From: Halomonas organivorans
GTDB taxonomy: Bacteria; Pseudomonadota; Gammaproteobacteria; Pseudomonadales; Halomonadaceae
Reading direction: 5' to 3'
Length of the DNA stretch: 64,000 bases
NCBI RefSeq assembly: GCF_014192055.1
Contig: NZ_JACHXM010000004.1
Location: 124,001 to 188,000, forward strand
Under the pieces are notes generated by a model. The model was not told the origin of the DNA and made no database searches. It saw only the letters and a list, made by a program, of their open reading frames with translations. Positions 52,846 to 62,700 of the stretch are shown one piece after another (within the stretch, counting starts at the first letter, position 1; every line of letters begins with the position of its first letter). The position numbers and the translations under genes were made by a program.

Positions 52846-53826
52846 TTACTCTATTGCACGATATTCCTCGAACAGTCGCTGGCCCTCTGCGCCGGCTTTT
52901 TCCAGCCATTCCTCTTGCATCATTTCGCCGATGCGCTTGAATTCGGCCTGTAACTCCTCGTTAGGCTGGTTGATCGAAACGCCCTTGTCGCTCAGCTGGC
53001 TCTTGAGCGTATCGGCGAGATCCCTTGCCTGCTGCTCACCGCGCTGCTCGGCTTCGGCAGCGATGGACAGGACTTCCTGCCTAGTAGCTTCGTCGAGAGC
53101 TTCCCAGCGGTCCTTGTTGACGAAGATATGACTGAGAACAAGCCAAGCCTTGGCGTCGTAGAAGTAGGGGAGATAGTCCCACAGCTGATGGTTGTAAACG
53201 GGATCGCCGGAGGAGATCAGGGACTGCACCATGCCGGTGGCGGCCGCCTGTGAAAGCTCTGCTTCCTCTATCAGGGTCGGCGTCATGCCCATGAGTTCGG
53301 CGAAGCGCGCCGTAGCCGTATTATAGGCTCGAAATTTGAGCCCCTCCGCATCTGCGGGCATATTGATTTCACGGTCGAAGAAGATACCCTGTGGCGGCCA
53401 CGGGATGTGATAGAGCAACTGCATATTCTGCTCCGCCATCAGCTCGTCCAGAGCTGGTTTGGTTACTTCCCACAACTTTGCGGACTCTTCAAAGGAGTTC
53501 GCCAGGAAAGGCACGGAATCGATGCCGTAAAGGATGTTCTCATTCTGGTGGGCGGAGAGAACATGGACTCCAATCTGTGCCTGGTCGCGCTGTACGGCGC
53601 GCTTGATTTGATCGCCGGGAAACAGTGACCCGCTGGGGTGGACGCGAATGTCCAGCTCGCCATCGGTCGCCTCGCGTACCTGGTCGGCGAACCACGTCAC
53701 GTTTTCGGTGATGTAGTTGTCCGCTGGCTGTGGAGAAGGGAGATCCCAGACCTCGGCGTGGGCAACGCCACTGAGGGCCAAGGCCAGCGTAGCGATAGTG
53801 GTTGTCTTTCTGAGTGCATGGACCAT
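52846..53826 (-). CDS. dctP: TRAP transporter substrate-binding protein (DctP)
   Basis: 326-aa periplasmic binding protein: signal peptide (TTTIATLALALSGVAHA), mature start EVWDLPSPQPADNYITEN. Family features are VHPSGSLFPGDQIKRAVQRDQAQIG-type sequence and GLKFRAYNTATARFAELMG, which holds the arginine that binds the substrate carboxylate. ATG 53826 with AGGAG upstream is chosen; the frame is open to 53895. The ligand is unknown, presumably the acid activated by the adjacent CoA ligase. Confidence 0.92.
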   Translation of the reverse strand: MVHALRKTTTIATLALALSGVAHAEVWDLPSPQPADNYITENVTWFADQVREATDGELDIRVHPSGSLFPGDQIKRAVQRDQAQIGVHVLSAHQNENILYGIDSVPFLANSFEESAKLWEVTKPALDELMAEQNMQLLYHIPWPPQGIFFDREINMPADAEGLKFRAYNTATARFAELMGMTPTLIEEAELSQAAATGMVQSLISSGDPVYNHQLWDYLPYFYDAKAWLVLSHIFVNKDRWEALDEATRQEVLSIAAEAEQRGEQQARDLADTLKSQLSDKGVSINQPNEELQAEFKRIGEMMQEEWLEKAGAEGQRLFEEYRAIE

Positions 53827-53916
53827 TGTATTTTTCTCCTCTTTTTTCGTTGTAAGGAAGCAGGAAGTGGCCTTGTTCTTATCGTTGTTGTCCATGTTGT
53901 TTCCTCTCGTTCATCG

Positions 53917-55449
53917 TCACTGTAACTGTTGGCTATCCCAGTCTTTGTGAGTAACCAGGGGCAGGCTATGCTTGATGATGCGATGGCTAGGGGTTCGCTC
54001 GAACTCTTCCACGACGGCGAGGTAGCGCGGACACTGGTAGGATGCAAGACGCTCCTTCAGCCACTGATGCAGTTCCTGAAGCTCAATGGCATGGCCGGCT
54101 TTCGGCTTCAGAAAGAGCTTGATGTCCTGCTCACCGATGTCGGCCGCGACACCGATCATGGCGCACTCCTCGACATCGGGATGCTGTTGGGTGACGGATT
54201 CCACCTCCCACGCCGAAACATTCTCTCCCCGACATCGCACGCTATCGGTGATACGCCCGAGGAAATGGAGAAAACCCTCTGAGTCGAGCCAGCCGCGGTC
54301 CCCGGTATACAGCAGGCCGTTTTTCAGCGCCTTTTCGGTGGCCTCGGCATTTCGGAAGTAGCCTTCGAACAGCACGCCTGGCTGAGTTTCACGGACCACC
54401 ACCTGACCTGGCTCCCCTGCTGGGACGGAGCGATTCTGCTCGTCGTGAATGGCAACGTTCAGCCAGGGCACGGCACGCCCCACCGAGCCTTTCTTTCCTT
54501 CGGCATTGACGGTGGTCAGGCTGGAGGCTTCCGTCATGCCGTAGCATTCGCGAATCTCGAAGCCGAAACGATCCTGTAGTGTCGACCAGATTTCGCTAGG
54601 GCAGCCCCCACCCCAGGCGATGCGCACGTTGTGAGCCTTTTCCAGCTCACTAGGTGGCTGCTTCAACAGAATCTGCAGCACGCCACCCAAGTAGTGGATG
54701 TGAGTTGCACCGCTGGCATTGACCTGCTCCCAGAAGCGGCTGGCGCTGAAGCGTTCGGTCAGGCTGAGGCGCACCTCGAAGAACAGCGGCAACAGGAGCA
54801 TTTGAGCGCCACCAATGTGATAGAAGGGCTCCCACTGGAAGAAGACGTCGCCCGATTCGATGGAGCACAGCAGCTCGACGCTCTTGAGGGCGTACGCCAT
54901 CATCGCGTGCGTGACGCGCACCCCCTTGGGTTTTCCCGTGGTGCCGGACGTATACATTAGGGCGTACAGTTCCGACATGGCTGGCGCCGGAGCATCCAGC
55001 CTTTCCCGGCCTTCGAGAGTTTTGGAGAGAGAGTCTTCTTCGCCCCCCAGCAGCAGTGTCCTGCTCGGGCATGTCGCACCGCTATCGGCGATGACCTGCC
55101 ACAGGTTGGCATCGGCAAACAGGACCGAGGGATCAGAGTGCTCGAGGATGTACTTCAGGCCGTTGCCGCGCTGCCGGGCATTGACCGGCACCCAGACGAT
55201 ACCGGCCTTGGCCAGAGCGAACAGGACGGCGATCGCCTCGGGGCTGTTGTGCATCATGATCGCAGCACGCTCGCCTGGTTGGATGCCCAGATCTCGACGA
55301 AGGTGCACGGCGAGAGCCTCGGCCTGACGGTCGAGCTGACCGAATGTTAAGGAGCGTTGATCGAAGCTCCCGAACGAGCGCTCCGGCTCGCGTATTGCAA
55401 TATCGCGTAGTGCGAGAATGAAACTGGGATCGTTTAGGTTGAATTTCAT
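53917..55449 (-). CDS. AMP-forming acyl-CoA ligase
   Basis: 510-aa adenylate-forming enzyme that would activate a carboxylic acid to its CoA thioester. Motifs: P-loop YTSGTTGKPKGV (about 168-179), YGMTEASS, and YTGDRGWLDSEGFLHFLGRITDSVRCRGENVS split over about 385-415. The catalytic lysine near the end is not obvious (TPSHRIIKHSLP, where K is expected after the SGKI-like turn). Overall it looks most like the carnitine/crotonobetaine-CoA ligase (CaiC) group. Clustered with a crotonase and a TRAP importer, so it probably starts degradation of an imported acid. Confidence 0.88.
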   Translation of the reverse strand: MKFNLNDPSFILALRDIAIREPERSFGSFDQRSLTFGQLDRQAEALAVHLRRDLGIQPGERAAIMMHNSPEAIAVLFALAKAGIVWVPVNARQRGNGLKYILEHSDPSVLFADANLWQVIADSGATCPSRTLLLGGEEDSLSKTLEGRERLDAPAPAMSELYALMYTSGTTGKPKGVRVTHAMMAYALKSVELLCSIESGDVFFQWEPFYHIGGAQMLLLPLFFEVRLSLTERFSASRFWEQVNASGATHIHYLGGVLQILLKQPPSELEKAHNVRIAWGGGCPSEIWSTLQDRFGFEIRECYGMTEASSLTTVNAEGKKGSVGRAVPWLNVAIHDEQNRSVPAGEPGQVVVRETQPGVLFEGYFRNAEATEKALKNGLLYTGDRGWLDSEGFLHFLGRITDSVRCRGENVSAWEVESVTQQHPDVEECAMIGVAADIGEQDIKLFLKPKAGHAIELQELHQWLKERLASYQCPRYLAVVEEFERTPSHRIIKHSLPLVTHKDWDSQQLQ

Positions 55450-55521
55450 AGCAATCCGATTGTCCTTGACTCATGACCCGCTATACCAGCGCCACTTGAC
55501 AGGTCTCGATCATCAACCATT

Positions 55522-56274
55522 TCAGCGCTTGAGGAAGGCTTCCATCATGCGTGCCGGCTCGCCCGAGGCGTAGGCTTCTCGCTGGATGCGCACGCCGGCC
55601 TTGAGGCAGTCGCGAAAGCCGGGCTCGGTGATCTCCTTGAAGCGTTGACGATCCAGGCGCATCGCCACGGGGGGCTTGTTCGCTAGTTCCTCTCCCAACG
55701 CCAGCGCTTCAGGCAGCACCTGGTCGGCGGCGACCACCCGGTTGATCAAGCCCAGCGCATGCGACTCGTCGGCATTCATCAGGCGACCGCTCAGAGTCAG
55801 ATCGATAGTCCGAGCGAGCCCCAGGTGCTCGCGCATGATCCAGGGGCCAGTGGTGCTGGCTATCCCCGAATTGATTTCGGGTTGGCCCATGCGCACATCG
55901 GCGTGGGCAATCCGGAAGTCGCATAACAGCGCTACCTGGAAGGCCGAACCGGCCGCTACCCCATTGAGCGCGGCAATGATGGGCTTGGGGCTGCTGCGCA
56001 TCTTGCCGTAAAGCGCCTCCCATTCTCCCACCCAGCGCTCGGCCCGCTCGGCGTCGAAGGAGCGAGTCTCGTTGAGGTCCTGACCTGCACTGAATGCTCT
56101 CTCGCCAGCGCCGGTCAGCACGATGGCGCCGAGAGAATCGTCGTTGCAGAACGTGTCGAGAGCGAGGATGAGCTGTTGGCGCATCTCGCTATGCCAGGCA
56201 TTGAGAACTTCCGGGCGGTTGAGGGTGATGACGCCGACGCGGGCTTGCTTGTTGGTGAGGATGTGTTCGGACAT
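55522..56274 (-). CDS. Enoyl-CoA hydratase/isomerase family protein
   Basis: 250-aa crotonase-fold enzyme: GAGERAFSAGQDLNE and the oxyanion-hole region AALNGVAAGSAFQVALLCDFRIA. The second catalytic glutamate is present in MGQPEINSGIASTTG. The position of the first glutamate (GGGCELA in classical hydratases) reads GSAFQVA, with Gln instead. A simple hydratase role is therefore doubtful; isomerase, CaiD-like or other crotonase chemistry is possible. First gene of the leftward operon, divergent from iclR. Confidence 0.88.
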   Translation of the reverse strand: MSEHILTNKQARVGVITLNRPEVLNAWHSEMRQQLILALDTFCNDDSLGAIVLTGAGERAFSAGQDLNETRSFDAERAERWVGEWEALYGKMRSSPKPIIAALNGVAAGSAFQVALLCDFRIAHADVRMGQPEINSGIASTTGPWIMREHLGLARTIDLTLSGRLMNADESHALGLINRVVAADQVLPEALALGEELANKPPVAMRLDRQRFKEITEPGFRDCLKAGVRIQREAYASGEPARMMEAFLKR

Positions 56275-56379
56275 GATGACCTCTCGAATATTTATGTCTT
56301 TGTGATTGCAATGCGATCAATGATGATCTACATTTAATCAATCTAGTCGAATTGCGTGCGTTGTAAAGCTCAAAAACTG

Positions 56380-56404
56380 CGCAAGATGCGATTTTTCTTG
56401 CGCG
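56380..56404. promoter_or_regulatory. Inverted repeat in the iclR divergent promoter region
   Basis: GCGCAAG (56380-56386) and CTTGCGC (56398-56404) form a 7-bp inverted repeat centred about 40 bases before the IclR start. It is a candidate operator for IclR in control of itself and the leftward operon. Confidence 0.45.
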
Positions 56405-56431
56405 AAGAACGGGCTAGGGAGGGGTAAGGTT

Positions 56432-57202
56432 TTGAGCGAAAAAGAAAAAGTGGACCGATTGATGGTCAAGAGTGTGGTGAAGGCATTTCGGATTCTTGAG
56501 GTCTTCGATGCCGAGCATCCGGCGATGAGCGTCAAGCAGCTAGCAGAGCGTTGCGACATGGACCGGAGTGCGGCACAACGCTTCATACACACCTTGACGC
56601 AGCTGGGTTATCTGCAGCGCAACGAGGATACTCAACTGATCGAACCCAGCGTCCGCACGCTGGATATCGCGGCGCACTATCTGCATGCGCACCCCCTGGT
56701 CGACAAGGTTCGTCCCTATCTGCTGAATTTGAGCAAGGAAACAGAAGGTTCGGTCAGCTTGACGATTCTGGACGGGGCGGACGTGGTGTATCTGTCCCGT
56801 ATGCTGAGTCGCAATATGCTGGATACCGACATCACCATCGGGTCGCGCCTTCCCGCCTTCTGCACGGCTCCTGGTCTGGCGATGCTGTCGCAGCTTGAGG
56901 AAAGTGAGGCCAGGGCGATCCTGGAGCGAACGCAGCGAAAGGCCTATACGCCGAATACCGTGCATGAGGTGCCGGCCATCATGGAGCGCTTGGCCCGATT
57001 CAAGCGTCAGGGATACGTGCTCTCGGTTGAAGAGTATTTTCTTTCCGATATATCGATCGCGGTACCGGTGCTCGACAGGCACAACCGGCCTCGAGCAGCC
57101 GTCAGCATTTCGATGTCTCGAGCTCGAAATTTGCCAGAAGAGTTGGAGCAGAGTCTTTCGGATTTGCTGATAGCCACAGCACGACAGGTTTCCAGATTAT
57201 AA
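56432..57202 (+). CDS. IclR-family regulator
   Basis: 256-aa regulator: N-terminal winged helix (VVKAFRILEVFDAEHPAMSVKQLAERCDMDRSAAQRF split over about 15-52), then the IclR effector domain (DGADVVYLSRM, GSRLPAFCTAPGLAML, RQGYVLSVEEYFLSDISIAVPV). It most likely senses the acid handled by this island. TTG 56432 is chosen because AGGGAGGGG lies about 8-10 bases upstream; ATG 56462 has no ribosome site. Codon use is less GC-biased than outside the island. Confidence 0.9.
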   Translation: MSEKEKVDRLMVKSVVKAFRILEVFDAEHPAMSVKQLAERCDMDRSAAQRFIHTLTQLGYLQRNEDTQLIEPSVRTLDIAAHYLHAHPLVDKVRPYLLNLSKETEGSVSLTILDGADVVYLSRMLSRNMLDTDITIGSRLPAFCTAPGLAMLSQLEESEARAILERTQRKAYTPNTVHEVPAIMERLARFKRQGYVLSVEEYFLSDISIAVPVLDRHNRPRAAVSISMSRARNLPEELEQSLSDLLIATARQVSRL

Positions 57203-57281
57203 TTTTCAGGTGTTGGACTTTGGGCGATTGATCATACGGGAATCGACCGCTATTGCGTGAATACCTCTGTACCATGCGGGG

Positions 57282-57368
57282 GTGGCTAAGGTGCGTGGCT
57301 TCATCGACTGGATCCTCGAGCATCGCGAGGGGCCGCAAGCGGGCGTCGGAAGGACGGCGAGCGCCTAG
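57282..57368 (+). pseudogene. Orphan 3' end of the first lysR gene
   Basis: Reads V-A-K-V-R-G-F-I-D-W-I-L-E-H-R-E-G-P-Q-A and then eight more residues to TAG at 57366-57368, in the same frame as the end of the lysR gene at 49611 (VAKVRGFIDWILEKC). Upstream of 57282 the similarity stops. Its stop codon overlaps that of the convergent second lysR gene (CTAG), so the two lysR genes were probably tail to tail before the insertion. Confidence 0.85.
57288..57316. repeat. Right copy of the 29-bp direct repeat bounding the island
   Basis: Identical to 50454-50482 over 29 bases; the single differences just outside (C/T before, T/C after) are synonymous third positions of the LysR reading frame. Confidence 0.93.
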
Positions 57369-58282
57369 CGGGAGGTGCGCTCCGCTGGGGGATCGGCCTC
57401 GGCGCAGGCCAGGATGTGGCTCACGAAACGCCGCACCTTGGCGAGCTCGCCGAGGTGCTCCGGGTAGACCAGGTAGTAGGCGTTGGGCCCACGCAGGACG
57501 TGGGGCCAGGCCAGGACCAGCGTGCCGGACTCGAGCTCGCTGTCGACCAGCAGGCGTGGTACCAGGGCCACGCCGCCCCCCGCTATCACCGTACGGATCA
57601 GCATCTGGAAGGTCTCGAAGCGGGTGCCGTGGTAGCTGCTGTCGGTCGTGAGCTGTTGATCGGCGAACCAGCGGTGCCAGGCGTCGGGGCGGGTCGACAG
57701 GTGGAGAAGGCGGCAGCGGGCGAGGTCGGCCGCGGAAGCCGGCCGTTGCTGTTCGAGATACGCCGGGGCACCCACGGCCACTACCTCCTCGTCGAACAGC
57801 TTGTGGCATTCCAGGTTCGGCCAGCTGCCATGGCCGTGGAAGAAGGCTACGTCGATGTCCTCCTGCTCCAGGTCGAAGGCCTCCACCCGGTCCGTGACAT
57901 TCAGGCTGATGCGCGGATGGGCATCGAAGAAGGCCGGCAGGTGGCGGGTCAGCCAGCGGGTGCCGAAGGTCGGCAGGGTGGCCACGCGCAGCACTTCGCT
58001 GTGGCCGCTGAAGGTCATGATGGTGTTCGCCGACATCTCGATCTGCGCCAGGATCTTGCGCACCTCGGTCAGGTACAGCGAGCCCTCGGGGGTCAGTACC
58101 AGGGTGCGGCGAACGCGCCGGAACAGCTTGTGCTGGAGATAGTCCTCGAGCTGGGCGACCTGCTTGCTGACGGCGCTCTGGGTGAGGCTCAGTTCCTCGG
58201 CGGCTCGGGTGAAGCTCATGTGCCTTGCAGCCGTCTCGAAGCATTGCATGGTGGTGGTCGAGGGCAGATGGCGTGCCGTCAT
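57365..58282 (-). CDS. LysR-family regulator, paralogue of the one at 49611
   Basis: 305-aa LysR/GcvA-type protein closely similar along its length to the first LysR protein (shared MQCFE, SFTRAAEELSLTQSAVSKQV, LYLTEVRK, VALVP). The C-terminal tail after the domain (CAEADPPAERTSR) is short. It is divergent from the aminotransferase-ydiJ-hglS operon and is its likely regulator, while the first LysR controls amaBA. Confidence 0.92.
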   Translation of the reverse strand: MTARHLPSTTTMQCFETAARHMSFTRAAEELSLTQSAVSKQVAQLEDYLQHKLFRRVRRTLVLTPEGSLYLTEVRKILAQIEMSANTIMTFSGHSEVLRVATLPTFGTRWLTRHLPAFFDAHPRISLNVTDRVEAFDLEQEDIDVAFFHGHGSWPNLECHKLFDEEVVAVGAPAYLEQQRPASAADLARCRLLHLSTRPDAWHRWFADQQLTTDSSYHGTRFETFQMLIRTVIAGGGVALVPRLLVDSELESGTLVLAWPHVLRGPNAYYLVYPEHLGELAKVRRFVSHILACAEADPPAERTSR

Positions 58283-58528
58283 GGGTCTCGGCTCCCGCGC
58301 AAAAGCGCCATTCTAGTCAATCGCACGATGTGATGGCGATGTGGCGAAGCGAGAAACTATTCCTGCTCGGCATTCATGTCGTCGAAAATGCGCGCGCAAT
58401 ACCGGCTGGTGTCGCCATGTTTATGAATTTAAGGAATGGATAGCACGTTTTTTTTCGTTTGAAGCCCTCGCGGGGCGCTGGTTTCATCATCGTTACGACG
58501 ACTTCCCGATGACTCACAGGAACCGCAC

Positions 58529-59776
58529 ATGGACTTTCCCCACATCAGTGGCTCGCTGGGCATCGTGCACCCCATCTGCATCGAGCGGGGGCGCAATGCC
58601 GAGGTCTGGGACGAGCAGGGCCGACACTACATCGACTTCATCGGCGGCATCGGTGTGCTCAACCTGGGCCATGGCCATCCGGCCGTCGTCGAGGCGGTCA
58701 AGGCCCAGGTCGAGACGCTGATGCATTCCGCCTTCAATGCCCTGCCGCACCGCGGCTATCTGGAGGTGGTCGAGGCCCTGGATGCCTTCGTGCCGGTCGA
58801 CTATCCGCTGTCCTGCATGCTCACCAATAGCGGCGCCGAGGCCACCGAGAACGCCCTCAAGGTGGCCCGTGCCGCCACCGGTCGCCAGGCGGTGATCGCC
58901 TTCGACGACGGCTTCCACGGCCGCACCCTGGCGGCGCTCAACCTCAATGGCAAGGTCAAGCCCTACAAGAGCCGGCTCGGTGCCCTGCCGGGGCCGGTGT
59001 TCCACCTGCCGTTTCCCAGCCGTGACAGCGGCGTGGGGGCCGACGAGGCCCTGGCGGCCCTGGCGCGGCTCTTCGAGGTGGAAGTGCCCAGCGACGAAGT
59101 GGCGGCGATCATCGTCGAACCGGTACAGGGCGAGGGGGGCTTTCGCCTGCTGGATGCCGAGTTCGCTGCCCGCCTGCGGTCGCTGTGTGATGAACACGGC
59201 ATCGTGCTGATCCTCGACGAGATCCAGTCCGGCTTCGGGCGGACGGGCCAACGCTTCGCCTTCTCGCACCTGGGCATCGAGCCCGACCTGCTGCTGATGG
59301 GCAAGAGCATGGCCGCAGGCCTGCCGCTGGCCGCGGTGGTGGGCAAGGCATCGCTCATGGACGCCCTGCCCAAGGGCGGGTTGGGCGGCACCTATTCGGG
59401 CAATGCCGTGGCCTGCGCCGCCGCCAGGACGGTCATGAACCTGATGAGCAAAGATCGCCTGCACCAGTGGGGCGAGGCCCAGGAGGCAGCGATCGTCGCG
59501 GCCCATGACGACTGGCGCGAGCGCTTCTCGATGGTGGGTGCCTTGACCGGGATCGGCGCCATGCGCGGCATCGTCTTCGAGGATACCGAGAACGCCTCGG
59601 GCGCCGAGCACCTGGCGGCGCTGCTGGCGGCCGGCCGAGAAGCCGGCGTGCTGCTGATGCCCAGCGGGCGGCGGCGCAACGTTCTGCGTCTGCTGGCGCC
59701 GCTGACCGCCGAGCCCGAGATCATGGCCGAGGGCCTGGCGCGCGTGACCCGGGCCCTGGAATCGCTGACCCCATGA
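58529..59776 (+). CDS. Class III aminotransferase, probable 2-aminoadipate aminotransferase
   Basis: 415-aa PLP enzyme of the GabT/ArgD class: TNSGAEATENALKVARAATGR, FHGRTLAAL, ILDEIQSGFGRTG and the PLP lysine K259 in LLLMGKSMAAGLP. By itself it could be a 4-aminobutyrate or similar aminotransferase. Its operon with ydiJ and hglS points to 2-aminoadipate to 2-oxoadipate, the step assigned to PP_4108 in Pseudomonas putida. The stop overlaps ydiJ (ATGA). Confidence 0.88.
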   Translation: MDFPHISGSLGIVHPICIERGRNAEVWDEQGRHYIDFIGGIGVLNLGHGHPAVVEAVKAQVETLMHSAFNALPHRGYLEVVEALDAFVPVDYPLSCMLTNSGAEATENALKVARAATGRQAVIAFDDGFHGRTLAALNLNGKVKPYKSRLGALPGPVFHLPFPSRDSGVGADEALAALARLFEVEVPSDEVAAIIVEPVQGEGGFRLLDAEFAARLRSLCDEHGIVLILDEIQSGFGRTGQRFAFSHLGIEPDLLLMGKSMAAGLPLAAVVGKASLMDALPKGGLGGTYSGNAVACAAARTVMNLMSKDRLHQWGEAQEAAIVAAHDDWRERFSMVGALTGIGAMRGIVFEDTENASGAEHLAALLAAGREAGVLLMPSGRRRNVLRLLAPLTAEPEIMAEGLARVTRALESLTP

Positions 59777-62700
59777 TCGCTCGGCTCGAGGCGAGGGAGG
59801 CGATGGCCGGAGAGTACCGATACTTCCTCGAGGCCCTGCAAGACGCTGGCTTCGAGGGCGAGATCGCCCCGGACTACGCCAACCGCACGGTGCTGGCCAC
59901 CGACAACTCGATCTACCAGCGCCTGCCCCAGGCGGTGATCTATCCGAAGCACGCCGACGACCTCGAGCGCCTGGCCCGGCTCGCCGCCCGCGAGGAGTTC
60001 CGCCGGGTGGCGCTGGCCCCGCGCGGCGGCGGCACCGGCACCAACGGCCAGTCGCTGACCGACGGCCTGGTGGTCGACGTCTCCAAGCACATGAACGCCA
60101 TCCTCGACATCGACGTCGAGGCCCGACGGGTGCGCGTCCAGGCCGGCGTGGTCAAGGACCAGCTCAACGCCGCGCTCAAGCCCCACGGGCTGTTCTTCGC
60201 CCCGGAGCTCTCGACCTCCAACCGCGCCACCATCGGCGGCATGATCGCCACCGACGCCAGCGGCCAGGGCAGCTGCGAGTACGGCAAGACCCGCGACCAC
60301 GTGCTCGAGCTCGACAGCGTGCTGCTCGGCGGCGAGCGCCTGGTCACCCACCCGGTGGACGAAGACGAGCTCGAGGCGCTGTGCCGGCGCGACGCCGCCG
60401 TGGGCCGGGTGCATCGCATGGCCCGCGAGATCATCGACACCGAGCGCCAGCGCATCCGCGAGACCTTCCCGCCGCTCAACCGCTGCCTGACCGGCTACGA
60501 TCTCGCCCATCTGCGCACCGAGGACGGCAAGTTCGACCTCAACAGCGTGCTGTGCGGCGCCGAGGGCTCGCTGGCGTTCACCAGCGAGGCGGTGCTCAAC
60601 GTGCTGCCGATTCCCAGGCACTCGACCCTGGTCAACGTGCGCTACGCCGGCTTCATGGACGCCCTGCGCGACGCCAAGGCTCTCATGGCAAGCTCCGCCG
60701 CCCCCACCTCTATCGAGACGGTGGACGACAAGGTGCTGGGCCTGGCCCAGCAGGACTTCGTGTGGGACAGCGTCGGCGAGTTCTTTCCAGAAACCGGCGA
60801 CACGCCGACCCACGGCATCAACCTGATCGAGTTCAACGACGACGACCCCGAGCGGCTGAGCGAGCGGGTCGCGGCCTTCTGCGAACATCTCGCAAAGGAC
60901 GACAGCGTCACCCGGCTGGGCTACACCCAGGCCGTGGGCCGGGAAGCGATCACCCGGGTCTACGGCATGCGCAAGCGCGCCGTGGGCCTGCTCGGCAACG
61001 TCCAGGGCGAGAAGCGCCCGCTGCCCTTCGTCGAGGACACCGCGGTGCCGCCGGAGCAGCTGGCCGACTACATCGCCGAGTTCCGCGCCCTGCTCGACGC
61101 CCGCGGCCTGGCCTACGGCATGTTCGGCCACGTCGACGCCGGCGTGCTGCACGTGCGCCCGGCGCTGGACATGAAGGACCCGGCCCAGGAGGCGATGATC
61201 CGCGAGATCTCCGACGCGGTCGCCGCGCTGACCCGGAAGTACGGCGGCCTGCTGTGGGGCGAGCACGGCAAGGGCGTGCGCTCGGAGTACGCGCCGGCCT
61301 TCTTCGGCCCGCTCTACCCGAGCCTGCAGCGGCTCAAGGGCGCCTTCGATCCGCATAACCAGTTGAATCCGGGCAAGATCGCCACGCCGCTGTCCATCCC
61401 GCCCGAAGACGCGGCACCCTCCAGCCCGCCCGAAGATGCGGCACCCTCTAACCCGCCTGAAGACGCGGGTAGAGCCCCCTCGGCCCAGAATGAGACGCCC
61501 GAAGCTGCGGAACCCTCCAGCCCGCCCGAAGATGCGGGCAGGGCACCGGATTCCGGCTCCGAGCAGGCAACACCGGCCGAGGAAGAGCAGGCCGTGAAGT
61601 GGGTCGACCCGGGGCTGCTGGCCATCGACGGGGTGCCGACCCGCGGCCAGCTGGATCGCCGTATCGACGAGCGGGTCTGGCAGGCCCACGGCGATGCCGT
61701 CTATTGCAACGGCAACGGCGCCTGCTACAGCTACGATCCTGAGGACGCCATGTGCCCGTCGTGGAAGGCCACCCGCCAGCGCATCCACTCGCCCAAGGGC
61801 CGCGCCAGCCTGATGCGCGAATGGCTGCGCCTGCAGGGCGAGGCCGGTGTCGACGTGCTCGAGGCCTCGCGCGACGCTCGAAGCGGCGGCGCCTGGGGCG
61901 CGCTCAAGGCCTTCCCCGGCAAGCTCAGGAACACCCTGGCCAAGCGCCGCGGCGAGGACGACTTCTCCCACCAGGTCTACGACGCCATGGCCGGCTGCCT
62001 GGCCTGCAAGTCCTGCGCCGGCCAGTGCCCGGTCAAGGTCAACGTGCCGACCTTCCGCTCGCAGTTCCTCGAGGTCTACCACGGCCGCTACCTGCGTCCG
62101 CCGCGCGACTACCTGATCGGCGGGCTGGAGTTCATGGTGCCGACGCTCGCCCGCGTCGCGCCGCTCTACAACGCCGCCCTGGACAATCGCTGGGTCAGCC
62201 GCCTGCTGGCCGGCCCGGTGGGCATGGTCGACAGCCCCCGGCTGTCCCGGGCGCGCCTCGACCAGCAGCTCAAGGCCTGGGGCGTGCCCGAAGCCACGCC
62301 GACATCGCTGGGCCGGCTCACCGAGGCCCAGCGCGCCAACAGCGTGGTGCTGGTGCAGGACGCCTTCACCAGCCACTTCGAATCCAAGCTGGTGATGGAC
62401 GTGGTCGAGCTGCTCGAGCGCCTCGACGTGCGGGTGTTCGTCGCACCCTTCGCCCCCAACGGCAAGCCGCTGCACGTGCAGGGCTTCCTCGGCGCCTTCG
62501 CGCGCACCGCCGAGAAGCAGGCCGAACGGCTGAGGACGCTGGCCGAGGCCGGCGTGCCGCTGGTCGGCATCGACCCGGCGATGACCCTGACCTATCGCCA
62601 GGAGTACGTGAAGGCGCTGGGCCCCGACGCCGTGCCCGAGGTGCAGATGCTGCCCGAATGGCTGAGTGAGCGGTTGGCAGAGCGCGCGCCCGAGCTGGCA

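Larger units (their letters stand above)
50483..57287. mobile_element. Putative 6.8-kb inserted segment (TRAP / acyl-CoA ligase / IclR island)
   Basis: The segment between the two 29-bp repeats carries dctMQP-type transporter genes, an acyl-CoA ligase, an enoyl-CoA hydratase and an IclR gene. Hand counts of single 60-base lines give 40% GC at 50641, 57% at 51361 and 52% at 56461, against 70% at 49921 just outside. It breaks a lysR gene whose 3' tail survives at the far end. No integrase, transposase or terminal inverted repeats are visible, so the mechanism is unknown. Confidence 0.75.
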
